A DNA stretch of 64,000 bases from Polynucleobacter sp. AP-Elch-400A-B2 (GTDB lineage Bacteria; Pseudomonadota; Gammaproteobacteria; Burkholderiales; Burkholderiaceae). The notes under the pieces are model-generated. The model was given only the letters and a program-made list of their open reading frames with translations, was not told where the DNA came from and made no database searches. This document shows, one piece after another, positions 8,764 through 15,910 of the stretch. Each line of letters starts with the position of its first letter. Within the stretch, counting starts at the first letter, position 1. The translations under genes and the position numbers were made by a program. The DNA lies in the NCBI RefSeq assembly GCF_018688355.1, contig NZ_CP061317.1, positions 1,930,091 through 1,994,090 of the forward strand, written 5' to 3'.

Positions 8764-9705
8764 ATGATTCCAAAGAAAGCATACAAGCCGCAATTGCAAG
8801 CAAGGCAAACACTGCCAGCAGCGCAGACTGCTGCGGCTTCGCTTGCCTTTCCGATGCTGCCTTCCCTGGGGGTTGGCACACTCGACTCTTACATCTCCTA
8901 TGTGAATCGCGTACCCATGCTCAGCGCTGCAGAGGAACTGCACCTAGCGCAAGAATTTCGTCGCACTGAAAATGTCGATGCTGCGAAGACTTTAGTTCTC
9001 TCGCACCTCCGTTTAGTGGTGTCAGTTGCACGACAATATCTAGGGTATGGCATTCCTCACGCTGACTTAATTCAAGAAGGCAATATTGGTTTGATGAAAG
9101 CGGTCAAACGCTATGACCCTAACCAAGGTGCACGCTTAGTCTCCTACGCTATCTATTGGATAAAAGCAGAGATTCATGAGTACATCCTCAAAAATTGGCG
9201 CTTAGTCAAAGTTGCTACAACTAAAGCACAACGTAAGTTGTTCTTCAATCTGCGTAGTAACAAGCCTACTCTGGCTGCTCTGACACCAAATGAAGTTGAA
9301 GCTTTAGCGAAAGCGCTCGATGTCAAAGGCTCTGACGTGAAAGAAATGGAGATGCGTCTGGCTGGTGGCGATGTTGCCTTAGAGGGTGATGATAGTAATG
9401 ACGAATCAGCTTACGCACCTATTCAATGGTTAGCTGATAACACTCAAGAGCCTACTGAGAAGATGGCTGCCGCTGCGACTGATGCATTACATGGCCCTCA
9501 GCTAGACCAAGCACTCATGGCACTCGATGAGCGTAGTCGCAATATTGTGCAGTCACGTTGGTTGGCTATGGATGCAGAGGGTAATGGAACGAAAACATTA
9601 CATGATCTCGCCAGCGAATATGGTATTTCAGCAGAGCGCGTTCGTCAGATTGAGACTGCTGCTCTCAAAAAAATGCGCGGTCTCTTGCAAACTGAAGCTG
9701 CTTAA
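8764..9705 (+). CDS. rpoH: RNA polymerase heat-shock sigma factor (sigma-32)
   Basis: This alternative sigma factor directs transcription of heat-shock genes. The 313-residue protein has region 2 (DLIQEGNIGLMKAVKRYD from residue 101, then SYAIYWIKAEIHEYIL), the sigma-32-specific RpoH box QRKLFFNLR at 156-164, and a region 4.2 helix-turn-helix ending in ERVRQIETAALKKMR. The N-terminal 35 residues are Ala-rich and poorly conserved. The gene is preceded by a CIRCE operator, putting sigma-32 supply under HrcA. The start ATG is preceded only by AAAAGAAA. Confidence 0.96.
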   Translation: MIPKKAYKPQLQARQTLPAAQTAAASLAFPMLPSLGVGTLDSYISYVNRVPMLSAAEELHLAQEFRRTENVDAAKTLVLSHLRLVVSVARQYLGYGIPHADLIQEGNIGLMKAVKRYDPNQGARLVSYAIYWIKAEIHEYILKNWRLVKVATTKAQRKLFFNLRSNKPTLAALTPNEVEALAKALDVKGSDVKEMEMRLAGGDVALEGDDSNDESAYAPIQWLADNTQEPTEKMAAAATDALHGPQLDQALMALDERSRNIVQSRWLAMDAEGNGTKTLHDLASEYGISAERVRQIETAALKKMRGLLQTEAA

Positions 9706-9725
9706 GCTTCTTCAACTGCTTTTTT
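9694..9725 (+). terminator. Possible weak terminator at the end of rpoH
   Basis: GAAGCT (9694-9699) pairs with AGCTTC (9705-9710) around a GCTTA loop, and a run of seven T begins nine bases later. The stem overlaps the stop codon and the T-run is displaced, so this is only a candidate between convergent rpoH and the SCO1-like gene. Confidence 0.33.
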
Positions 9726-9732
9726 CAAGCCT

Positions 9733-10338
9733 TTATTTCAGAAGCTCTTTTAAGTCTTGCGCCAAGGTCTCAGCACCTTGCGCATGCTTGATGTAAAGAC
9801 GTAAATGCCCTTCTGGATCAAATGCATAACTTCCTGCCATGTGATCCATGGTGTAAGACCCAGAACTCATACCTGGCACTTTCTGGTAGTAAACCTTAAA
9901 GTCCTTAGTCACCCTTTCCAAAGCCGCTTCATCTGCTGGGCGCAAACCCAAGAAGCGTGAATCAAATGCCGGCACATACTGTTTTAATATAGCCGCGGTA
10001 TCTCTTTCTGGATCCACAGTGACGAACAGTACCTGCACCTTATCTGCCTGAGGACCCAATAAAGTCATGACCTGCTGCATCTCAGTGAGTGTTGTAGGGC
10101 AAACATCAGGACACTGCGTATAACCAAAGAACATCAAAACAACCTTGCCTTTAAAGTCAGCAAGCGTTCTGACCTTTCCGTCGGGATCGAGCAAACTAAA
10201 GTCAGTACCAAACGCCTTACTCCCCGTAATATCCACATTCTTAAAGTTCTGTTGTGGACTGCAAGCCAATAGAACTGCAGCAGTCAGCGACAAGATCAAT
10301 AGGCGTGCAATATACAAGTAAGATTTTTTGGAATTCAT
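9733..10338 (-). CDS. SCO1/SenC family copper chaperone lipoprotein
   Basis: SCO proteins deliver copper, or keep cysteines reduced, for the CuA site of cytochrome c oxidase subunit II. The product has a lipoprotein signal (LTAAVLLAC, Cys26), a thioredoxin fold, the copper-binding C76-P-D-V-C80 in GYTQCPDVCPTTL, and a distal His in MDHMAGSYAF. I chose the ATG at 10338, six bases after GAG. An upstream TTG at 10365 would overlap ctaB, and the ATG at 10344 has no spacing for a ribosome binding site. It is last in the ctaA-ctaB group. Confidence 0.92.
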   Translation of the reverse strand: MNSKKSYLYIARLLILSLTAAVLLACSPQQNFKNVDITGSKAFGTDFSLLDPDGKVRTLADFKGKVVLMFFGYTQCPDVCPTTLTEMQQVMTLLGPQADKVQVLFVTVDPERDTAAILKQYVPAFDSRFLGLRPADEAALERVTKDFKVYYQKVPGMSSGSYTMDHMAGSYAFDPEGHLRLYIKHAQGAETLAQDLKELLK

Positions 10339-10345
10339 ATTCATC

Positions 10346-11239
10346 TCAAACAAAATAGTGGTCAATTAATAGCACTGCAAAAAGGAGAGATAGATACGTA
10401 ATTGAAAAACGGAAAGTCCTCTTCGCTAGCGCATCGCTGTAAGAGACAAACAAAGCAATAACGTAGGCAAGGAATATCGAGCCCAGAATGATTGCTGAAA
10501 TCAAATAGATCACGCCACTCATGCCATATATATAGGGCAATAAAGTAGCTGCAATCAAAATCAATGTGTATAGCAAAATATTGAGTAGAGTAAAACGCTC
10601 TCCGTGCGTCACTGGCAGCATTGGTAAACCACTTTGCACATAATCTTCGCGACGGTATAAAGCAAGAGCCCAAAAGTGTGGCGGAGTCCAAACAAAAATA
10701 ATCAGCACCAAGAGCCACGCTTCCGCTGACAAACTATTAGTGACTGCTGCCCAACCTAAGGCAGGTGGCATAGCACCCGAGAGTCCGCCAATGACAATAT
10801 TCTGTGGAGTGGCAGGCTTGAGTAACCAGGTATAAATCACCGCATAACCAACAAAAGTGGCTACGGTGAGCCACATGGTCAATGGATTGCAAAAGATCCA
10901 CAAGATGACCATTCCCAAACCGCCGAGAATAATTGAGAAAACAGTAATATGAAAAGGCGTCACCTCTCCAGTTGCAGAGGGCCTCCAAGCAGTTCTCTTC
11001 ATCTTGGCATCGACGGCTTGCTCGATTAAGCAATTCATTGCGAAAGCTGCTCCTGCCAACAACCAAATTCCAACAATGCCACCAATTAGGACCGGATAAG
11101 GAACCATGCCGGGAGTAGCCAAGAACATACCAATAACTGCGCAGAACACTGCCAACTGCGTTACGCGGGGCTTGGTGAGAACCCAATATTGACGCCAACG
11201 TGGCATCGTTACAGGATTGGGGGAAGCTGGACTACTCAT
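10346..11239 (-). CDS. ctaB: Protoheme IX farnesyltransferase (heme O synthase)
   Basis: CtaB is an inner-membrane UbiA-family prenyltransferase that converts heme B to heme O. The 297-residue protein has about eight or nine membrane segments and the prenyl-diphosphate motif N69-x3-E73-x3-D77 within the stretch NCLIEQAVDAKMKRTAWRP. The start ATG overlaps the ctaA stop as ATGA, indicating translational coupling with heme A synthase, the next enzyme in the pathway. Confidence 0.96.
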   Translation of the reverse strand: MSSPASPNPVTMPRWRQYWVLTKPRVTQLAVFCAVIGMFLATPGMVPYPVLIGGIVGIWLLAGAAFAMNCLIEQAVDAKMKRTAWRPSATGEVTPFHITVFSIILGGLGMVILWIFCNPLTMWLTVATFVGYAVIYTWLLKPATPQNIVIGGLSGAMPPALGWAAVTNSLSAEAWLLVLIIFVWTPPHFWALALYRREDYVQSGLPMLPVTHGERFTLLNILLYTLILIAATLLPYIYGMSGVIYLISAIILGSIFLAYVIALFVSYSDALAKRTFRFSITYLSLLFAVLLIDHYFV

Positions 11240-12366
11240 AATGATTTAGACATCTTCATGTGAATTGGGGCAGTCCAAGAGGACCATTGGACTAAACGAA
11301 CTAAACAGAACACCAATGCAGCAGAACCTGCCGTATGCATTAAGGCAGCAAGGAGGGGCCACTGAAAGACTACATTAGAAATACCAGTCAGAGCCTGGAG
11401 AACGAGCAAGCCTATTAGTAACTTGGCAATTCTGGCAATTCCTGATGATGTGGAATTACTTAAACTGAGAGCACTCATTCCCAAGGCGCCAAGTACTACT
11501 ACAGCAACCATAGCAAATACGCGATGTGCCCAATGGATTGTTTGCAAAGCGACAGGTGTAATAGATTCACCTTGAGCATTTAGGCCCAAGCCTCGCCATA
11601 GGGTGAAGCCTTCTTGCCAAGCTGTTTCTGGCCAAAGACGATCCATGCAAGTTGGAAAATCAGGGCATGCCAACACAGCATAATTAGTACTCACCCATGC
11701 ACCTAAAAAGATTTGCATACATAAGACGACTGCCGCAAGTAAAAGTAACTTTGCAGAAAGATACTTGCTGTGCAGGTGAGTAGCTGGGGAAGATTTACCC
11801 ATCCACTCTTGTTGCGCATAAGTCGTTAAACACGCCAACAAAGTCAAAGCTAACATTAAGTGAATCGTCACAATAATAGGCTGTAATTTCAGCGTGACTG
11901 TCCAGGCACCAAATGCACCCTGAATACATACCAGAATCAGCAAGCCAAGACTGCCCAATAAAGGTTTAGTACCCAGGCTACGGAGCTTGCTCCAGGCAAC
12001 TGCCACCTGAATCAAAATCAGCGCGCCGACTGTCATCGCTAAATAGCGATGAATCATTTCAATCCAAGCCTTGATCACAGTCACAGGGCCCGTAGGCATG
12101 CTCGCCTCAGCTTGCTGGATCTCACTAATCGCATGCCATGGATTTGATGTGCCATAACAACCAGGCCAATCAGGACATCCCAGACCAGAGTCCGTTAGGC
12201 GAGTAAAGGCGCCAAACACAATCAAGTCAAACGTCATGAAAACCAAAACCCAATTAAGTTTTTGGAAAAAGTTATAAGCCGGCCTAGTCCAGAGATAGGC
12301 CAAAGGTAGACCCGCAAAGACAATTGCGATTGCAGCTAACTCCGCAAGTAATAGCAAGCTACTCAT
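11236..12366 (-). CDS. ctaA: Heme A synthase (COX15/CtaA family)
   Basis: CtaA oxidises the methyl group of heme O to a formyl group, giving heme A for the oxidase. The 376-residue protein has about eight membrane segments and the four expected heme-ligand histidines, in IHRYLAM, IHLMLAL, WAHRVFA and MHTAGSA. The loops carry paired cysteines (GLGCPDWPGC and LACPDFPTC). It is coupled by ATGA overlaps both to the upstream membrane protein and to ctaB. Confidence 0.95.
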   Translation of the reverse strand: MSSLLLLAELAAIAIVFAGLPLAYLWTRPAYNFFQKLNWVLVFMTFDLIVFGAFTRLTDSGLGCPDWPGCYGTSNPWHAISEIQQAEASMPTGPVTVIKAWIEMIHRYLAMTVGALILIQVAVAWSKLRSLGTKPLLGSLGLLILVCIQGAFGAWTVTLKLQPIIVTIHLMLALTLLACLTTYAQQEWMGKSSPATHLHSKYLSAKLLLLAAVVLCMQIFLGAWVSTNYAVLACPDFPTCMDRLWPETAWQEGFTLWRGLGLNAQGESITPVALQTIHWAHRVFAMVAVVVLGALGMSALSLSNSTSSGIARIAKLLIGLLVLQALTGISNVVFQWPLLAALMHTAGSAALVFCLVRLVQWSSWTAPIHMKMSKSL

Positions 12367-13022
12367 TGCAATGTTTCACCCTTACGATTGAGGCGCAACA
12401 GTTTTTCAAGATCCTTTTTCATACTGCCAAATTCTTTAGGCGAATTGGTCACCGGAAAAATCATCATCTTGGCTGGGCTCGGATCAATCAGCTGAATCTT
12501 CTGACCTGCTCCATCACGATTAAGCCACGCATCAAATTGCGCTCTTAATTGAGGGTCTACTGGCAAATCTACAATCTGAAATCCCGCCGTCTTTTGATCG
12601 TATGCCAGCAATACCTCTGGATCTACTGCTTTGCCATCAGTATTGACCCAAACTAACTGAACTCGAGCGCTTTCACGACCAACAGCAATGCGTAGTTGGC
12701 GCATTAAAAATAGAGCCTCAAGACAAGATTCATTTTTAATGGTGCATTCGCCAGCTGGCCTTGCCACTAGCAAGGTCCACTTTCCATTGAAAGGAATATC
12801 AAACCAAGCAGGGTTCATATCTTGCACTGGCTGCACCAGGGTTCCAAAGTTAGTCTTGCCACCCTCTGGCTTAAAAACGTAATATGCTAAATAGGAGGCA
12901 ATCACTGGGGCAGCGCAAGCAAGCAACAATAGCAGCATCTGAATACGCCCACGTCGAGTTTGCGTATTAATCACAGACGCATCTGTTTGTGATGCTGGAA
13001 TCAACAATTCTTTATCACTCAC
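12363..13022 (-). CDS. Uncharacterised membrane-anchored protein of the cytochrome oxidase assembly cluster
   Basis: I do not recognise a named function. The 219-residue product has one membrane segment at about residues 28-50 and a soluble periplasmic part that begins after LAYYVFKP and contains a Cys pair (GECTIKNESC). The soluble part has some SCO/thioredoxin-like character (WTLLVARPAG, LEALFLMRQLRIA) but lacks a CxxxC motif. The GTG start at 13022 overlaps the surf1 stop as GTGA and is preceded by GGAGATAGAGG. Position between surf1 and ctaA suggests a role in oxidase maturation; that is inference. Confidence 0.85.
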   Translation of the reverse strand: MSDKELLIPASQTDASVINTQTRRGRIQMLLLLLACAAPVIASYLAYYVFKPEGGKTNFGTLVQPVQDMNPAWFDIPFNGKWTLLVARPAGECTIKNESCLEALFLMRQLRIAVGRESARVQLVWVNTDGKAVDPEVLLAYDQKTAGFQIVDLPVDPQLRAQFDAWLNRDGAGQKIQLIDPSPAKMMIFPVTNSPKEFGSMKKDLEKLLRLNRKGETLQ

Positions 13023-13801
13023 CCTCTATCTCCATTCACAGCAAGCTCTCGCCGATATTTCATGAGCCCATTGATGAGCCAAAATAAAAATCCAGTCAAT
13101 GCCAAAGCAAACCACTGGAATGCATAAGCATAATGGCGATCGACTCCGTTTGTTGGGGAGGGCCAATTTCTTAGTAAACCATCCTCTTTCGAAGAGCCAG
13201 ACTCTCGAACGATGAACGGAAGTTGCTTCCATTGATGACTTTGAGCCTCAAGACCTAAATCAAAATTTTGCTCAATCCGAGGTCTTACTTGGGTAGCGTC
13301 CTTTTTTCCAAGCTCATAAACCCTTCCAGGATGAGGGAAAGCAATCCCCTCAACAGTCACCACTTCACTGACCGTTTTAACTGGGGGTAAGTCAATACGA
13401 TTTTCGTTGTTACGAGGAGCCCAACCTCGGTTCACCCAAAGTACAAGCTCTTGGCCATCCAATTTCAAAGGCATCATCACATAAAAACCGGATTGTCCTG
13501 CAGCGCCAGTAGCGCCCTCGGGAATGGGGCGGGGACGGTTATCCAGCCAAATCGCCTCATCTTGAATAAAACGTCCACGAGCTAGAATTCGGCGCTCTGT
13601 AGCCTGCTCTAGGGTCAAGCTATTGGCATTCGCATTCAGAATAGGCATTTGTAGTCTGGCACTTAAAGATTCACCCAAGCGAATCTTTTGCTCTGCTCGG
13701 TTTAGCTGCCAAATACCAGCGCCGCAGCCAACTACAATCACCATAAGAGCTGATAATGTAGCCACTAGACGACTAGTAATTAAGCTAGAAAAAATATTCA
13801 C
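13019..13801 (-). CDS. SURF1 family cytochrome c oxidase assembly protein
   Basis: SURF1 proteins assist insertion of heme A into subunit I. The 260-residue product has the expected two terminal membrane segments (about residues 10-30 and 233-252) around a periplasmic domain. That domain contains the family segments IWLDNRPRP, WVNRGWAPR and the C-terminal HYAYAFQWFALA. It starts with GTG at 13801 and no obvious ribosome binding site. Only 14 bases separate it from the divergent small gene at 13816, so its promoter must lie inside that gene. Confidence 0.93.
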   Translation of the reverse strand: MNIFSSLITSRLVATLSALMVIVVGCGAGIWQLNRAEQKIRLGESLSARLQMPILNANANSLTLEQATERRILARGRFIQDEAIWLDNRPRPIPEGATGAAGQSGFYVMMPLKLDGQELVLWVNRGWAPRNNENRIDLPPVKTVSEVVTVEGIAFPHPGRVYELGKKDATQVRPRIEQNFDLGLEAQSHQWKQLPFIVRESGSSKEDGLLRNWPSPTNGVDRHYAYAFQWFALALTGFLFWLINGLMKYRRELAVNGDRG

Positions 13802-13815
13802 AAGGGTACTTTGAA

Positions 13816-14028
13816 ATGAAATGGGTTATTCCAGTTGTACTGCTAATCATTGTTGGGAGCTTAGGCTCAGCACTCTACTTCATGATGAAAGATAAGGGTC
13901 GCAGCTCAAGAATGGTTCAGTCACTTATGCTACGTATTGGACTGTCAATCGTACTCTTCTTAGGAATTCTGATTGCCCACTACTTTGGCTATATCGAAGC
14001 TACTGGTGTGCAAGTGGGAACAAACTAA
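13816..14028 (+). CDS. Twin-transmembrane protein, DUF2909 family
   Basis: This 70-residue protein has two hydrophobic helices (about residues 4-24 and 39-60) joined by a basic loop KDKGRSSRMVQ. It resembles the DUF2909 twin-transmembrane proteins that sit on the opposite strand between ctaE and surf1 in many Burkholderiales. Its function is unknown; the location suggests a tie to the oxidase. It starts 14 bases from the divergent surf1 gene and ends before a strong two-way terminator. Confidence 0.85.
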   Translation: MKWVIPVVLLIIVGSLGSALYFMMKDKGRSSRMVQSLMLRIGLSIVLFLGILIAHYFGYIEATGVQVGTN

Positions 14029-14060
14029 GCGCCTTCCACTAGAAATAAGGACTCAAAACA

Positions 14061-14090
14061 AATCGGGGCTCAACGCCCCGATTTTTATTT
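14061..14090. terminator. Bidirectional terminator between the DUF2909 gene and ctaE
   Basis: A perfect nine-base-pair stem, AATCGGGGC (14061-14069) with GCCCCGATT (14075-14083), is followed on the plus strand by TTTATTT. On the minus strand it is followed by TTTGTTTTG. It lies between the two convergent stops and suits both directions. Confidence 0.9.
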
Positions 14091-14092
14091 CC

Positions 14093-14947
14093 CTACATCC
14101 AGTAAACAGCGATGTACAGACCAAGCCAAACGACGTCAACAAAGTGCCAATACCAAGCGGCACCCTCAAACGCAAAATGATTTTCAGCAGTAAAGTCGCC
14201 GCGGATCATGCGACGGAGAACAATCGCCAACATCAAGCCGCCAAGGAATACGTGGAAGCCATGGAAACCAGTCAACATAAAGAATGTTGAGCCATAAACG
14301 CCTGAAGTTAACTTCAAGTTCAAGGCATGATATGCATGGTAATACTCATACATCTGAAAGCCCAAGAAGATCATGCCAAGGCCAACAGTAGCAGCCAAGC
14401 CGATGATCGCTTTCTTCATGTGGTTTTCACGAATCGCATGGTGGGCGTAAGTTACAGTCACACCGGAAGACAAAAGCAATAAAGTATTAATCGTTGGAAT
14501 GGGCCATGGACCCATAGTGGTAAATTTCTCTACTAAACCAGCAGGGCCATCATTAGGCCAAACAGCCTGGAAATTCGGCCAGAGTAATTTGCTTTCTACG
14601 TCTCCCATCCAAGGCATCGCAATATTGCGCGCGTAGAACAAGGCAGCAAAGAATGCGCCGAAAAACATAATCTCCGAGAAGATGAACCAAGCCATCGACC
14701 AACGATAAGAGATATCAACGTTCACACCATTCTTACCAGAGTTGGATTCAGCAATGGTGTCTCCAAACCAGTTGTACAGGACGAATAACACCCACAGTAC
14801 ACCGGCTGCAGTTACTGGGCCTCCCCAAGCTGCGTGGTTTACCCAGCCAGACATGCCAGCAGTAAAAGCAAGCAAACCTAAAGCTGCCGAAGCTGGATGA
14901 CTGGATAGTGCAGGAACAAAATAGTAAGGGGTTGAATTGGATGACAT
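14093..14947 (-). CDS. ctaE: Cytochrome c oxidase subunit III
   Basis: This core subunit of the aa3/caa3 terminal oxidase has seven membrane helices in 284 residues. Family segments include WRWSMAWFIFSEIMFFGAFF-type sequence (here RWSMAWFIFSEIMFFGAFFA), GVTVTYAHHAIREN, GSTFFMLTGFHGFHV and the terminal WHFVDVVWLGLY. I use the ATG at 14947 because AGAGAGAG precedes it; an upstream in-frame TTG at 14965 is less likely. It lies after the DUF2970 gene on the minus strand and ends at the shared terminator. Confidence 0.96.
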   Translation of the reverse strand: MSSNSTPYYFVPALSSHPASAALGLLAFTAGMSGWVNHAAWGGPVTAAGVLWVLFVLYNWFGDTIAESNSGKNGVNVDISYRWSMAWFIFSEIMFFGAFFAALFYARNIAMPWMGDVESKLLWPNFQAVWPNDGPAGLVEKFTTMGPWPIPTINTLLLLSSGVTVTYAHHAIRENHMKKAIIGLAATVGLGMIFLGFQMYEYYHAYHALNLKLTSGVYGSTFFMLTGFHGFHVFLGGLMLAIVLRRMIRGDFTAENHFAFEGAAWYWHFVDVVWLGLYIAVYWM

Positions 14948-14977
14948 CTGACTCTCTCTATTCAATCAAAAAAATAA

Positions 14978-15172
14978 TCAATGGGACACAACTGCTTTAA
15001 CTATCAAAAGGAGTATGCCCATAAAAATCAAGGCACCTAAAACTCCCGCAATAATAATGTGGATAAAACTTAACGAAGCAACATCTTCCTGCAGACCTGA
15101 TTTCTTACGTACACCCAAAAAGGCCCACAAGACCGCGATCATAGATTGCGTAAATGAACTTTTCTTACTCAT
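14978..15172 (-). CDS. DUF2970 family small membrane protein
   Basis: This 64-residue protein has one clear C-terminal membrane helix (about residues 38-60) after a short amphipathic segment with SMIAVLWAFLGVRKKSG, as in DUF2970 proteins. It sits between ctaG and ctaE, overlapping the ctaG stop by four bases (ATGA), which points to co-production with the oxidase. No molecular function is known to me. Confidence 0.85.
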   Translation of the reverse strand: MSKKSSFTQSMIAVLWAFLGVRKKSGLQEDVASLSFIHIIIAGVLGALIFMGILLLIVKAVVSH

Positions 15173-15762
15173 GATGCTGCTTTTGATTTCGGTGTTGTTG
15201 AGCCAGCTGGCTGCTGACCAATACCCAACTCAAAGAAGGTATATGACAAGGTAATTGTTTTCACATCAGCAGGTAAGCCGGCATCAATGACAAACACAAC
15301 TGGCATCTTCTTCATTTCATGGGGCGCCAAGGTTTGCTGCTGAAAACAAAAACACTCTAGTTTAGTAAAGAATTCCATGGCGCTTTTAGGTGCGTAGCTT
15401 GGAATAGCTTGAGCATCAACAGGGCGACTTAAATTATTAGTGACTTCGTAAACGATCTCCGTCATTTCGCCTGGATGCACTTCTAAGAAGTTCTTAACTG
15501 GACGAAAAGTAAAAGGGCCGCGGCTATTGGAATCAAACTCAATAGTCACCTTACGTGAATAGTCGACCTGAGTATTGCCAACCTTATTTGCACTGTAGGC
15601 ACGAACACCATAGTCATTCTTGCTAGTGACCACATTAATACCGGTCACCTCACACAAAGCTTTATACATTGGCACTAGTGCATAACCAAAACCAAACATC
15701 ATGACTGAAGCTATCAATAGCTTCAGCAAGATTTGGCGGTTAATGGAGGCAATAGCAGACAT
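15169..15762 (-). CDS. ctaG: Cytochrome c oxidase assembly protein CtaG/Cox11
   Basis: CtaG/Cox11 delivers copper to the CuB site of subunit I. The 197-residue protein has one N-terminal membrane anchor (about residues 11-31), then a periplasmic immunoglobulin-like domain with FRPVKNFLEVHPGE and the copper-binding Cys-x-Cys motif in KLECFCFQQQ. Another conserved Cys follows the anchor in YKALCEVTGIN. It is read after the 43-residue small protein and before the DUF2970 gene. Confidence 0.95.
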   Translation of the reverse strand: MSAIASINRQILLKLLIASVMMFGFGYALVPMYKALCEVTGINVVTSKNDYGVRAYSANKVGNTQVDYSRKVTIEFDSNSRGPFTFRPVKNFLEVHPGEMTEIVYEVTNNLSRPVDAQAIPSYAPKSAMEFFTKLECFCFQQQTLAPHEMKKMPVVFVIDAGLPADVKTITLSYTFFELGIGQQPAGSTTPKSKAAS

Positions 15763-15778
15763 GAGTATTCAGAGGGCT

Positions 15779-15910
15779 TTAACCCAGCAGGCCTCGTTTA
15801 ATCAGGATGCCCAGAAAAAACACTAGAACAACAGTTAAAAGAATAAAACCCAATCTGCGGTTACTGGCAGATTGGGATTTGTGCGCCGCTACTTTAGATT
15901 CCTGCAGCAT
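15779..15910 (-). CDS. Cytochrome oxidase small assembly protein (43 residues)
   Basis: Translating the minus strand between ctaD and ctaG gives a 43-codon frame. It begins with ATG at 15910, which lies inside the last codons of ctaD (17-base overlap), and ends with TAA at 15779-15781. The peptide has a polar N-terminus (MLQESKVAAHKSQSASNRR), one membrane helix (GFILLTVVLVFFLGILI) and a basic tail KRGLLG. GAG lies a few bases upstream. Similar tiny genes occupy this slot in Burkholderiales oxidase operons. The role in assembly is inferred from position. Confidence 0.78.
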   Translation of the reverse strand: MLQESKVAAHKSQSASNRRLGFILLTVVLVFFLGILIKRGLLG

